Part shown: piece by piece, positions 35,783-44,946 of the stretch
How the letters are laid out: every line of letters starts with the position of its first letter
Numbering within the stretch: position 1 is the first letter of the stretch
Assembly: GCF_026626635.1 (NCBI RefSeq)
Contig: NZ_JAPNKA010000001.1
Span: 3,224,001 to 3,288,000, forward strand
Direction: 5' to 3'
DNA from: Archangium lansingense
GTDB lineage: Bacteria > Myxococcota > Myxococcia > Myxococcales > Myxococcaceae
DNA length: 64,000 bases
Notes under the pieces: generated by a model
The model's input: the letters and a program-made list of their open reading frames with translations, nothing else
Told to the model about the DNA's origin: nothing
Database searches by the model: none
Position numbers and translations under genes: made by a program

Positions 35783-37999
35783 TTACTCCCGTTTCTTGTA
35801 CCGCCACGCCTCCCCGAAGCGCTCCACAGGATGGAGTTGCCCGAAGCTCTCGATCCTGGCGGTGTCCTGGCCACTGCCTTCGAATTTCTCCCAGCCCCAC
35901 ACCGGATCGCCTCCGGACTTGAACTCCAGACACACCGGATACGTGTGTCCGTCGGGCGTGTACGCCTGGGTGAAGCGGCCATGCACGCGCTCGGCGAAGA
36001 TGCGCTCGCCGGTGAACAGGGTGCCCTCAGGCAGCTTGCCCCAGTAGTCGGCGCCCGACAGACGCAGGGTCACCGGGCCCGGGCGCACGGTGATGATGCG
36101 GTCGGCGCCTTGAGTGTGACCGTGCCCGATGGAGCCACGGTAGAGGAGGCCCAGCTCCTTCATGGCCTGCGCGGCCCCCGGTGGGCACTCGGCGGGAGGC
36201 GGGAGCGGGGAAGGCGGGAGCGAGGGGGGCGGGGGCTGAACCTGAGGCGTGGTGGTGGCGCTGGGGCAGCCGCTGCCCAGGGTGCAGGTGAGCACGGCCG
36301 CGCCCACCTTCGCGGCCAGGGAGTCCGCCTCCTTCGGCGGCTGAGGGGGAGCGGGAGCCTTCGCTGGAGTCTTCTTCTTCACGCGCGTCTCCTGGGAGCG
36401 CGTCGCACGGGCGACGGGCGCGGGGGTTGCCGCCACTGCGGGCGCCGCGCCGCCGTCACCTTCTGGCCGCTTCCGCAGGGGCGCCACTTCCTGGCCCTCC
36501 GGCTCCAGGGTGATAGGAAAGAACTCCAACGGTAGGCTGGCGCGCGGTGTCCCCAGAGGTAGCGTGGTAACGGAGGCACGCGGTGGCAGGTACACGGCGA
36601 GCCCTGCGCCGAGGCCCAGCATCAACACCACCCCGGCGGCCAGGCGCACCCGCCGCGAGCGCGCAGCGGCCTGAGGCAAGCACCGCGAGCGAGTGGCGGG
36701 CAAGGCGGCCTCGAGGGTGAGCGCAGGTGGTGGTGTCTCCGTTCGCGGCGCGTCCGCCTCACTCGGGACCTGCTGCCCTGCGAGCGGCGCGGTCTCCTCC
36801 GGGGCCGCCTGGGGCCTGTCCGCCTCTGGCGCAATGGCCCGTTCCGAGGCTTCCTCTCGCACGGGCAGAGCGTCGGGGGCACCAGGCGCTGGCGGCTCCC
36901 CGTCCGAGGCGAGGGTGGACACTTCATCCAGAGGACGCGGCTTGCCGCGCACGGGCAGGTGCTCGTAGGAGGCCAGCCGCGCGTAGAGCGCCAGCGCGTC
37001 CCCACCCGCCCACATGTCGCGCTCGCGCACGGTGGTGGCGTGGTGCTGCCCCCAGGCCTCGCACAGCGGTGTGCGCCACGCCCCGTCCGCCTGCTTCAAC
37101 GCCTCGCCCAGCGCCGCATCCACCGCGAGCGCGTCCGCGTACCGCTCCTCGGGCCGCTTGCGCAGCATGCGCCAGCACACCTCGCCCAACTCCCTGGGCA
37201 CCCGAGGGTTGAGCTCGTGCGGCACCGGCGGCTCCTCGTGGAGGATGGCGTGCACCAGCTTGTCCTCGCCGCCCAGGAAGGGCAGCCGGCCCGTGAGCTG
37301 CGCGTACAGCTCCACCCCGAGTGCCCAGAGGTCATCGGCCGGGCAGGGGCGGGAGGACTCCACGCCGCGCCAGGCGCGCCACACACGAGGGCTGAGGTAG
37401 GACCAGGTGCCTGGGGGAAAGGCCCCCGTCACCGGAGGGGCGCCCTCGTAGGTGGACACGCCGAAGTCCACCAGCACCAGGCGGCCTTCGCCGTACACCA
37501 GCAGGTTGGCCCCCTTCACGTCGCGGTGGATGATTCCGGCCGCGTGTACCGCCGAGAGCTGGCGCGCGCCCTGGCGGAAGAGGAGCGCCATCTGGAGCGA
37601 GTCGGGGTTGTGCACGCCAGTCCACACGCCCAGCGGCAGCCCGCGCACGTAGGGCATGACGAGGAAGAGGAAGAGGGGCTGGTGCTCGGGCCACTGGCCA
37701 TGCTCCACCAGGGGCAGGCCGCCCGCCTCGCTCAGCTTGAGCATGACGTCCCGCTCGCGCAGGGCCCAGTGCCGGCCACGCGGCAGCAAGAGGAACTTCA
37801 CCGCATAGGTGCGGCCCTCGCGCACGGCGCGGAACACGGTGCCCTGGCCGCCGCTGCCCAGCTTCGCCTGCAACTCGTAACCGGCCACCTCCAGGCCCGG
37901 CCGGGGCTGGTAACGCTCCGGCGAGTCCCGCTGAAGGTGCGGCGGTACTTCCAACCCTTGCGGCTCGTCTCCAGCGCTGTGCGTCCCGGCCTCGCTCAT
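35783..37999 (-). CDS. Transmembrane Ser/Thr protein kinase
   Basis: A 738-residue eukaryote-like kinase. The N-terminal kinase domain (about 40-310) shows the glycine loop GSGGQGTVF (48-56), Lys68, the catalytic loop HRDVKGANLL (His158) and DFG (178-180). A single membrane segment (LAAGVVLMLGLGAGLAVYL, near 490) is followed by a Pro-rich linker and a C-terminal external domain. It is probably part of a signalling unit with the DUF2381 gene directly downstream. I chose the ATG at 37999; the frame is open for 29 more codons. The FHA-GGDEF protein at 6209 is the type of protein such kinases control, though no link between them is shown. Confidence 0.92.
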   Translation of the reverse strand: MSEAGTHSAGDEPQGLEVPPHLQRDSPERYQPRPGLEVAGYELQAKLGSGGQGTVFRAVREGRTYAVKFLLLPRGRHWALRERDVMLKLSEAGGLPLVEHGQWPEHQPLFLFLVMPYVRGLPLGVWTGVHNPDSLQMALLFRQGARQLSAVHAAGIIHRDVKGANLLVYGEGRLVLVDFGVSTYEGAPPVTGAFPPGTWSYLSPRVWRAWRGVESSRPCPADDLWALGVELYAQLTGRLPFLGGEDKLVHAILHEEPPVPHELNPRVPRELGEVCWRMLRKRPEERYADALAVDAALGEALKQADGAWRTPLCEAWGQHHATTVRERDMWAGGDALALYARLASYEHLPVRGKPRPLDEVSTLASDGEPPAPGAPDALPVREEASERAIAPEADRPQAAPEETAPLAGQQVPSEADAPRTETPPPALTLEAALPATRSRCLPQAAARSRRVRLAAGVVLMLGLGAGLAVYLPPRASVTTLPLGTPRASLPLEFFPITLEPEGQEVAPLRKRPEGDGGAAPAVAATPAPVARATRSQETRVKKKTPAKAPAPPQPPKEADSLAAKVGAAVLTCTLGSGCPSATTTPQVQPPPPSLPPSPLPPPAECPPGAAQAMKELGLLYRGSIGHGHTQGADRIITVRPGPVTLRLSGADYWGKLPEGTLFTGERIFAERVHGRFTQAYTPDGHTYPVCLEFKSGGDPVWGWEKFEGSGQDTARIESFGQLHPVERFGEAWRYKKRE

Positions 38000-38125
38000 G
38001 CGCGCCTCACCTCCGAGGTGGGCCAGCTTAACATGACCGCTGAAAGCCGGTGCGCGCGGACGCCGCCCTCGCCCCTCCTCCATCACCGGGTGCCAGTCTG
38101 AAGACCCCTTCCCCAGGTGGGAGGT

Positions 38126-38200
38126 GACTTGTCATCATGGCAAGTGAAGTTGTTTTTATCACACATACTCATGCGTCTTCACTTGTCATGATGACAAGTG
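38126..38200. repeat. Paired-palindrome element, copy 3
   Basis: Two 21-base palindromes at 38126-38146 and 38180-38200 share the half-site CACTTGTCAT with copy 2. The right one is a perfect palindrome and faces the toxin gene at 38369; the left has mismatches at two pairs. They are separated by exactly 33 AT-rich bases with ends AAG and CTT. Copies 2 and 3 lie over 20 kb apart. The 38000-38368 interval around it shows no gene and holds the divergent promoters of the kinase and toxin. Confidence 0.8.
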
Positions 38201-38368
38201 CGGGCCCGGGACGAAGGTGCCTCGGATGAAGCAGCACGAGTGCTCCACGCTCATGGAGTGCTCGTTGCGGACCGCACGTCAGCGACCGGGCCGAGGCAGG
38301 GAGGAGTACGCCGGGAAGGTCAGCGAGGGCGGGTACGAGTGGGGCTACGCTCTTCCCGAAAGGCCCTT

Positions 38369-40057
38369 ATGTCCCCGCGTTCTGCTGGCGCCCACCCCAA
38401 CGGGTGGGGGAGCTGTACCTCGGTGTTGCTCACCCTGGCCTTGCTGGTGTTGGGTGGGTGCGCCTCGGGCGCGCCTCGGGCCGGGCGCTTTGCCAGTCCA
38501 CGCGCCCACCGCCATACCGAAACGCACCAGCAACGGGCGCTCGACTCCGCGCAGGCCTTCGCACCACCCGCCTCCTCTCCCGAGCCCGACGAGGACGACG
38601 AACCGGAGGACGACTTCGAGTTGGAGGGCAGTGCCGCGCTCGCCCTGGCGGACGCACCGCCGGAGGACAGGGGCGAAGGCCCGGTGGGATGGCCCGATGG
38701 GGTAGGCGACGGACGCCCCTCCGCGGTGCCCTTCAGCCGGGACTACTTCCAGGGACTGCTGCACCAGGTGGGGGTGCCTGACGAGGCGCTGCCGAAGGAT
38801 GGGCGCACCCTGTCGCCCGAGCAGGCGGTGCAGTTGCTGGGGCACCTGGTGGAGGCGGAGGCAGGGCTGGGGGAGTTTCCCCGCCAGCGCATGGCGGCGC
38901 ACCTGCTGCTGGAGGTGGCGACAGGGCCGGGGCCGGTGACGCGCCAGGAGTTGCACGCGCGCATGGACCGCTTCCACTGGCTGAGGGTGGTGAGGCCAGA
39001 CGGCTACCTGGTGCAGGTGGTGACGGGCGAGGCGGTGCAGCGAGCGGGCGAGGTGTGGCTGGGCAAGGACGGCACGCTGCGCGCGGGCAACTACGAGGTG
39101 GGCCCCTTCTACGCGGTGGAAGACGGGCAACTGTGGCCGGTGGACGCGGGGTTGGAGGTGCCCCGAGGCGCGAAGCCGCTGGGCCCCTATGTGCCGGATG
39201 ATGGGGTAGTGCTGCCGGCGCTGGAGGGGGCGGGGCTGGCGCTGGGGGAGACGCTCGAGGGCCTTGCCCGGCTCGTCTTCCACCCCGTCGAATCGGTTGA
39301 GGGCCTGGCGCAACTGCCGGGAGCGGTGCGGGTGCTCTTCCAGAATGCCCCCGAGTACTGGGAGGACTTCCGCCAGAAGCCGAGGGGAGAGCGGGTGCGC
39401 ACGATGTCGCGGCTGATGGCGCACGTGCTGCTGACGGTGGGAACCGCAGGGACGGGAGCGGTGAAGGCGGTGACGTGGGGGGAGAAGCTCGGCCGGCTGT
39501 CGGTGCCCCTGCTGACGCTGACGAAGAGAGGAGAGCTGGTGCTGCGGCTGGTGGCGGTGCCGGGGCGGGCCGTCTCCGTGGCGGGCCAGGGGCTGAGCGT
39601 TACTTGGGGCATGCACCTGGCGAAGGTAGGCGGGGGCGGAGGCGGTAACTGGGTGCCGCCGGTGGGAGGGCCGGGCCAGTGGGTGCCCAAGAACGAGCGG
39701 ATGTCGCCGCGCTCGCGCGCCTTCCAGCACAAGGTGACGAAGGCGCCCGCAGGCTGGGTGTACCGCGTGTGGCGCAACGGCGAGAAGGCGGACTTCGACG
39801 GCTTCAACCAGGGCATACTGAAGGAGACCAAGGGCCTGGGCTACGACAAGCACTTCGACGCGAATCTTGACCCCAAGCGGTATTTCAGGGGGGCGAAGCG
39901 ACTCGTCAAGCAGGCTCAGCGGCAGTTGCGGGTTGCTAACGGAGTCCCCATTCGTTGGCACGTGGCGGAGCCCAAAATGGTGGACATCCTCCAAAGGCTG
40001 TTCAAGGCGGACGGTGTTATTGGTATCGAAGTAGTCTACACCCCACCCATCCCATGA
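38369..40057 (+). CDS. Lipoprotein polymorphic toxin with Tox-REase-5 domain
   Basis: A 562-residue lipoprotein. The signal peptide ends in lipobox LVLGGC (Cys31). An acidic Pro/Asp/Glu linker and a long central region follow, then a C-terminal nuclease-like domain (about 440-560). This carries ADFDGFNQGILKETKG, the D...ExK pattern of the restriction-endonuclease-fold toxin family Tox-REase-5, which probably cuts nucleic acid. It is followed 13 bases later by an Imm52-family gene, the usual partner. The lipid anchor fits the SitA mode of transfer by outer-membrane exchange. The frame extends upstream to a GTG inside the palindrome, but the ATG at 38369 directly precedes the signal peptide and has AAAGG upstream. 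Confidence 0.85.
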   Translation: MSPRSAGAHPNGWGSCTSVLLTLALLVLGGCASGAPRAGRFASPRAHRHTETHQQRALDSAQAFAPPASSPEPDEDDEPEDDFELEGSAALALADAPPEDRGEGPVGWPDGVGDGRPSAVPFSRDYFQGLLHQVGVPDEALPKDGRTLSPEQAVQLLGHLVEAEAGLGEFPRQRMAAHLLLEVATGPGPVTRQELHARMDRFHWLRVVRPDGYLVQVVTGEAVQRAGEVWLGKDGTLRAGNYEVGPFYAVEDGQLWPVDAGLEVPRGAKPLGPYVPDDGVVLPALEGAGLALGETLEGLARLVFHPVESVEGLAQLPGAVRVLFQNAPEYWEDFRQKPRGERVRTMSRLMAHVLLTVGTAGTGAVKAVTWGEKLGRLSVPLLTLTKRGELVLRLVAVPGRAVSVAGQGLSVTWGMHLAKVGGGGGGNWVPPVGGPGQWVPKNERMSPRSRAFQHKVTKAPAGWVYRVWRNGEKADFDGFNQGILKETKGLGYDKHFDANLDPKRYFRGAKRLVKQAQRQLRVANGVPIRWHVAEPKMVDILQRLFKADGVIGIEVVYTPPIP

Positions 40058-40070
40058 GGTGGAGCGCTTC

Positions 40071-40799
40071 ATGAAAGAAACCTATTTCGCAGGGACCTAC
40101 TGGGCCTGCCGCAAAGAATCCGCTGAGCAGTCCTCGAGACGGGCGGAAGCCTTCTTTCGCCATCTCTCCAGTTGCGATTCCATTTATGCCCGCTGGTTCG
40201 AGCAGGCGGGCTCGCTCAAGAAGGCGCTACAACTCCAGTTCGAGCCCACATTTGAAGCCTTCATGCGATTCTTCAAGAAGAAGGCATATCAAAATGGCCC
40301 AGATGGGTTTTCCTTCTCTGCCTGGACAGGGCACGAAGAGGATGGGCATGGCGGCATGATGAGTCTGACATGCGGCTCTTGCTCGAACTTCTATAGCAAT
40401 GCGTGCCTTCTCTATCTGCCTTCTGCTGGGTCGGAGGAGGAGCGCGTGCTCACGGTGTCCGTGCTCGCGGAGGTGCTGCGTGCCATGGTGCTGGCTTGGG
40501 AGCCGGATTGGTGTGTTGTCACCTCTGCTGCCCTGCGGGATACCCTTTCCGAGAATGGGCATGCCGGAACCTTCGTGGGGTGGTTGACGTACGTATCCCG
40601 CAGCCGGGGGGCGGTACCTCCTCTTCCGGAGCCGGTGCGAGTGCAACCGGTGGAGGACAAGGGCACGCTCGTCTTGCTTTCTCCCGAGCGCATCACGGCG
40701 TCAAATCCCGAGCACGTCGCCTTGGCCCGACGTGTTCAGGACGCGTTGTTCGCGGAAGGATTGCTCAACCCCGTTGTTTCCGGGCGTCCGGCCACCTGA
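40071..40799 (+). CDS. Imm52 family immunity protein
   Basis: A 242-residue cytoplasmic protein with the Imm52 start pattern (KETYFAGTYWACRKESAEQ), then CSRRAEAFF-like and YARWFEQAGSLK segments. Imm52 proteins are encoded beside Tox-REase-5 toxins, as here, and are taken to block the toxin's active site. A GGTGGAG lies about 7 bases before the ATG at 40071. An in-frame GTG at 40059 is less likely. Its stop lies 25 bases from the convergent Sua5 gene. Confidence 0.85.
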   Translation: MKETYFAGTYWACRKESAEQSSRRAEAFFRHLSSCDSIYARWFEQAGSLKKALQLQFEPTFEAFMRFFKKKAYQNGPDGFSFSAWTGHEEDGHGGMMSLTCGSCSNFYSNACLLYLPSAGSEEERVLTVSVLAEVLRAMVLAWEPDWCVVTSAALRDTLSENGHAGTFVGWLTYVSRSRGAVPPLPEPVRVQPVEDKGTLVLLSPERITASNPEHVALARRVQDALFAEGLLNPVVSGRPAT

Positions 40800-40824
40800 G
40801 CCGGCTCGCCCCTCCCGAAACTCC

Positions 40825-41796
40825 TCAGCCCCCAGGAGGCCGGGGGGCGGCGGCGCGGGCCAGACGGTCCCTCACGGCGATGCCCAGGCCCTCGGCGCGC
40901 GGCAGGCAGGCCACCAGCACGTCATGGCCCTGTTCGTCTGCTTCGCGCAGCCGGGTGTAGAGAGTGCGCGCCGCGCCGGCCGGATCCTCTGGCACGTCGT
41001 AGCGGGGCACTCCCGGAGGCAGCGTGAGGCCTGGTGGGCCCAGCACGCCCACGTTGTGCCCCTGGGAGCGCAGGGCCGCCACGCGAGAGGCCACGTCCGC
41101 GGGCTCGGAGAGCACCACCCCCGCTCGCGGCGCATAGTGGGAGGCGAGGTTGCCCGAGACTCGCACCGTGGCCGAGATCCGTACCGGCACCCTGCGCCCA
41201 AGCACGCGCTCGAGCTCCTCTACCGCCAGGCCTCCGGGGCGCAGCACCGCCGGCTCCTTGCCGCTCAAATCCACGATGGTGGACTCCACGCCCACCGTGC
41301 ACGGGCCCCCGTCGAGGATGAGGTCCACCTCGTCCCCCAGGTCCGCCCGCACGTGCTCCGCCGTGGTGGGGCTCACCCGGCCGAAGCGGTTGGCGCTCGG
41401 CGCGGCCACCCCTCCCCCCAGGGCGTCCAGCACGGCCAGGGCCACGGGGTGGTTGGGGACGCGAATGGCCACCGTGTCCTGGCCCCCCGTCACCGCGTCC
41501 GTGGCGCGCGAGGTGCGCGGCAGCACGAGCGTGAGGGGGCCCGGCCAGAAGGCCTCCGCGAGGCGCCAGGCCTCGTCGGGCACCTGGCGTGCCCAGGAGG
41601 GCAGCTCCGCGGCGCGGGCCACATGGACGATGAGGGGGTGGGTGGCGGGACGCCCCTTGATGGCGAAGACGCGGCGCACGGCCAGCTCGTCCTCGCAATT
41701 GGCCGCCAGTCCGTAGACCGTCTCTGTTGGCAGGGCGATGACGCCGCCGCGCCGAAGGGTTTCTACTGCCCGTATGAGGATGTCCGAGGTAATCAT
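40825..41796 (-). CDS. tsaC: L-threonylcarbamoyladenylate synthase (Sua5 type)
   Basis: A 323-residue two-domain Sua5/YwlC enzyme. It makes threonylcarbamoyl-AMP from threonine, bicarbonate and ATP for the tRNA modification t6A. The N-terminal YrdC domain shows LPTETVYGLAANC, the substrate-binding KGRPATHPL and APSANRFG. The C-terminal Sua5 domain (about 220-323) makes it longer than the single-domain E. coli TsaC. I chose the ATG at 41796; the frame is open upstream, but there it would overlap the divergent gene at 41832. The two genes share only 35 bases of upstream DNA. Confidence 0.93.
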   Translation of the reverse strand: MITSDILIRAVETLRRGGVIALPTETVYGLAANCEDELAVRRVFAIKGRPATHPLIVHVARAAELPSWARQVPDEAWRLAEAFWPGPLTLVLPRTSRATDAVTGGQDTVAIRVPNHPVALAVLDALGGGVAAPSANRFGRVSPTTAEHVRADLGDEVDLILDGGPCTVGVESTIVDLSGKEPAVLRPGGLAVEELERVLGRRVPVRISATVRVSGNLASHYAPRAGVVLSEPADVASRVAALRSQGHNVGVLGPPGLTLPPGVPRYDVPEDPAGAARTLYTRLREADEQGHDVLVACLPRAEGLGIAVRDRLARAAAPRPPGG

Positions 41797-41831
41797 ACCT
41801 GTTGGGCGCAATCTGGCGCCCAGAGGGGACA

Positions 41832-43240
41832 ATGGGCAAGTCACAGGTGTTCGAGGCGCGCAGCCAGATGCCCGTGGATGCCGGGGAAGTGTTCGCCTGG
41901 CATGCCCGCGAGGGAGCATTCCAGCGCCTGACGCCTCCCTGGGAGCCAGTCGAGGTGGTGGAGCGCCAGGGAGAGGGCATCCGCGAGGGCACGCGGGTGG
42001 TGCTGCGCATGAGGATGGGGCCGGCGTCCCTGCGGTGGGTGGCGAGGCACACCCGCTACATCCCCGGCTCGCTCTTCCAGGACATGCAGGAGTCGGGGCC
42101 CTTTGCCCGGTGGGTGCACACCCACCGCATGTGGGACGAGCCCGCGGGCACCGGCGTGCTGGAGGACGAGGTGGAGTACGCGCTGCCGGTGGGGGTGCTC
42201 GGGCAGATGGTGGGTGGAGCTACGCGCGGCAGCGGCTGGAGCGGATGTTCGCCTACCGCCATGCGGTGACGCGTGAGGACCTGCGACGCCACGCGGCCTT
42301 CGCCGGCCAGCCGCCGTTGACGGTGGCGGTGAGCGGCGCATCGGGGTTGGTGGGCAGCGCATTGGTGTCCTTCCTCTCGACGGGAGGCCACCGGGTGCGG
42401 CGGCTGGTGCGAGGCCGGCCCGAGGCCGGGGACATTGCCTGGGCACCGGGCAAGGGCGAGATGGACATGGTGGCGCTGGAGGGCGTGGACGCGGTGGTGC
42501 ACCTGGCGGGGGCGCCCATCGGCGAGGGACGCTGGACGGAGGAGCGCAAGGAGCTCATCCGGCGCAGCCGCGTGGAGGGCACCCGGGTGTTGTGCGAGTC
42601 GCTCGCGCGTCTGGCGCGTCCGCCGAAGGTGCTGGTGAGCGCGTCGGCCATGGGCTTCTACGGCAGCCGGGGCGAAGAGGTGCTCACCGAGTCCAGCCCG
42701 CACGGGGAGGGGTTCCTCGCGGACGTGACGCGCGAGTGGGAGGCGGCCACTGCCCCGGCGGAGCGGGCCGGCATCCGCGTGGTGCACCTGCGCTTGGGCG
42801 TGGTGCTGAGTGCCCGGGGCGGTGCGCTGGCGAAGATGCTGCCCGCCTTCCAGGCCGGGGCCGGCGGTCGCATTGGGGATGGGCGGCAGTGGATGAGCTG
42901 GGTGTCGCTCGAAGACGTCATCGGCCTCGTCCACTTCGCCCTGTTCACCCCGGGCCTGCGCGGGCCCGTCAACGCGGTGGCGCCCCAGGCCGTTCGCCAG
43001 GAGGAGCTGGCCCGGACGCTCGGACAGGTGCTCTCCCGGCCGGCGGTGATGCCGCTGCCCGCCTCCGCGGTGCGTGCCGCCTTCGGAGAGATGGGCCAGG
43101 AGACGCTCCTGCTCAGCGCCCATATCCGCCCGGAGGTAGCCGAGCGCCAGGGCTTCACCTTCCTCCACCCCACGCTGGAGCAGACCCTGCGCTTCACGCT
43201 GGGGAAGACGACCGAGGGGCCGCGCTTTCGCCACGGCTGA
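41832..43240 (+). pseudogene. SRPBCC-epimerase fusion (TIGR01777 family), frameshifted
   Basis: Two frames together encode a protein of the TIGR01777 family (YfcH/SulA-like). The first (41832 to about 42215) is an SRPBCC/START-like domain (SQMPVDAGEVFAWHARE, DEVEYALPVG). The second (about 42215-43240) continues WSYARQRLERMFAYRH and then an NAD-binding epimerase domain (VSGASGLVGSALVSFL, SASAMGFYGS). Family members keep both in one frame. Here a base seems to be missing in the run GGTGGGTGGAGC (about 42209-42220). This is either a real frameshift or a sequencing error. If real, the first frame stops at 42269 and the epimerase would need its own start. Confidence 0.8.
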
Positions 43241-43288
43241 GGGCGCGCCCGCCTTGACTTCCCCCGGGCCGCGCGGAAGAACGGCTCG

Positions 43289-44224
43289 ATGATTCACGTC
43301 GAGGGGCTGACCCGCTACTACGGCAGCCACGCGGCCATCCGCGACCTCTCCTTTCGCATCGAGCGGGGCGAGGTCATCGGCTTCCTGGGGCTCAACGGCG
43401 CGGGGAAGACGACCACCCTGAAGATTCTGGGGTGCGTGCTGCTGCCCACCTCGGGGCGGGCCGTCATCGACGGCTACGACGTGGTGGAGCACCCGCACGA
43501 GGTGCGCCAGCGCATCGGCTTCCTCCCGGACACGCCACCTCTCTATGATGAGATGGGGGTGGGGGAGTTCCTCGCCTTCGTGGCGGGGCTGCGCGGCGTG
43601 CCGTCGCGCGAGGTGGCTGCTCGCGTCACTGAAGCCGAGGAGAAGACGGGCCTGCGCGACGTGGACGACGCGCCCATCTCCTCGCTGAGCCATGGCTATC
43701 GGCAGCGCGTGGGGGTGGCGCAGGCGCTCGTCCATCGGCCGGCGTTGCTCCTGCTCGATGAGCCGGGCAGCGGGTTGGATCCCCGGCAGATGGTGGAGAT
43801 GCGCACGCTCATCCGGGGGCTCCGAGGAGCGGAGCACACGGTGCTCGTCTCCAGTCACCTGCTGCCGGAGATCAGTCAGACGTGTGATCGGCTCCTGGTC
43901 ATCAAGGAAGGGGAGCTCGTGGCGCAGGGCACCGAGGAGGAGCTGGGCCAGCAGTTGGGAGGCGGGGGCTTCATCGAGGTGGAGGTGAGAGGAGAGCGGG
44001 AGCGGGTGCTGGCGGCGCTCGCGGGCGTGGGGCCGGTGCGCGTGATGGGGGAGGCCGAGGGCGTGGTGACGCTCCGGGTGGACGCCCCGGCGGACTTGCG
44101 GCCAAGGGTGGCCGAGGCGGTGGTGGGCGCAGGCCTGGCGCTGCTGCGGCTGGACCGGGGGGCGGAGAAGCTCGAGTCGCTCTTCCTGCGGCTCACCCAG
44201 GGTGGGGAGGAGGCCGCGCGATGA
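43289..44224 (+). CDS. ABC transporter ATP-binding protein (GldA-like)
   Basis: A 311-residue ABC ATPase with Walker A GLNGAGKTT (34-42), a signature motif degenerate to LSHGY, Walker B LLLLDEP and switch His in SSHL. A C-terminal extension (about 225-311) is typical of export ATPases of the DrrA/GldA type. It starts a four-gene plus-strand operon in which each junction is a 4-base ATGA overlap. The following permease and GldG-like genes suggest a gliding-type or auxiliary-polymer ABC export complex rather than a nutrient importer. Confidence 0.92.
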   Translation: MIHVEGLTRYYGSHAAIRDLSFRIERGEVIGFLGLNGAGKTTTLKILGCVLLPTSGRAVIDGYDVVEHPHEVRQRIGFLPDTPPLYDEMGVGEFLAFVAGLRGVPSREVAARVTEAEEKTGLRDVDDAPISSLSHGYRQRVGVAQALVHRPALLLLDEPGSGLDPRQMVEMRTLIRGLRGAEHTVLVSSHLLPEISQTCDRLLVIKEGELVAQGTEEELGQQLGGGGFIEVEVRGERERVLAALAGVGPVRVMGEAEGVVTLRVDAPADLRPRVAEAVVGAGLALLRLDRGAEKLESLFLRLTQGGEEAAR

Positions 44225-44946
44225 GGCGGACGCTGCTCATCGCGCGCCGGGAGCTGGCGGCCTACCTGCGCACCTTCCAGGGCTACATCATCATCGCCAT
44301 GGTGGTGGCGGTGGACGGCCTGCTCTTCAACGCCTACGCGCTGGGCGGAGTGAGCAAGCGCTCCTCGGAGGTGCTCTCGCTCTTCTTCCTGTTCTCCAGC
44401 GGCACCACGATGGTGGCCTCGGTCTTCATCTCCATGCGGCTGCTGGCCGAGGAGCGACAAGCGGGCACGTTGCTGCTGCTGTACTCCTCGCCGGTGAAGG
44501 ACCACGAGATTGTGTTGGGCAAGTTCCTCTCGGCGCTGGCCTTCCTGGCGCTGATGACGCTGGCCACGGTGTTCATGCCGCTATTGGTGATGGTGCACGG
44601 CAAGCTGTCCCTGGGGCACATCGCCGCCGGCTACCTGGGGCTGTTGCTGCTGGGAAGCGCGTCGCTGGCCATCGGCACGTTCGGCTCGGCACTGGCGCGC
44701 AATCAGGTGCTGGCCGCCGTCCTCTCCGGGTGCATGCTGGTGGCGCTGCTGACGTGCTGGCTGCTGGCTCGCATCACCGAGCAGCCCCTCTCGGACGTCT
44801 TCAGCGCGCTGGCGCTGTGGAACCAGCACTTCCAGCCCTTCCAGGCGGGCGTGGTGCACGTGCGCGACGTCGTCTACTACCTGCTCGTCACCTACGTGGC
44901 CCTGCTCGCCGCCACCCAGGTGCTCCAGGCGCGGAGGTGGCGATGA
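44221..44946 (+). CDS. ABC-2 type permease (GldF-like)
   Basis: A 241-residue inner-membrane protein with about six transmembrane segments and the ABC-2 permease layout. The N-terminal RRELAAYLRTFQGYIIIAM segment precedes the first helix, and EERQAGTLLLLYSSPVKDHEIVLGKF is the typical first cytoplasmic loop. It pairs with the ATPase upstream (ATGA overlap) and overlaps the next gene by 4 bases. The size and partners match GldF of the Bacteroidetes gliding ABC system. The transported substrate is unknown. Confidence 0.9.
   Translation: MRRTLLIARRELAAYLRTFQGYIIIAMVVAVDGLLFNAYALGGVSKRSSEVLSLFFLFSSGTTMVASVFISMRLLAEERQAGTLLLLYSSPVKDHEIVLGKFLSALAFLALMTLATVFMPLLVMVHGKLSLGHIAAGYLGLLLLGSASLAIGTFGSALARNQVLAAVLSGCMLVALLTCWLLARITEQPLSDVFSALALWNQHFQPFQAGVVHVRDVVYYLLVTYVALLAATQVLQARRWR

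Noticed and set aside
40800..40824. Terminator between Imm52 and the Sua5 gene
   Set aside because: Only a five-base complementarity (CTCCT/AGGAG) is visible, too weak to claim.
44202..44942. Upstream extension of the GldG-like protein through the permease gene
   Set aside because: The extension is Arg/Gly-rich and out of frame with the permease, which has clear membrane segments. The ATGA overlap marks the true start at 44943.
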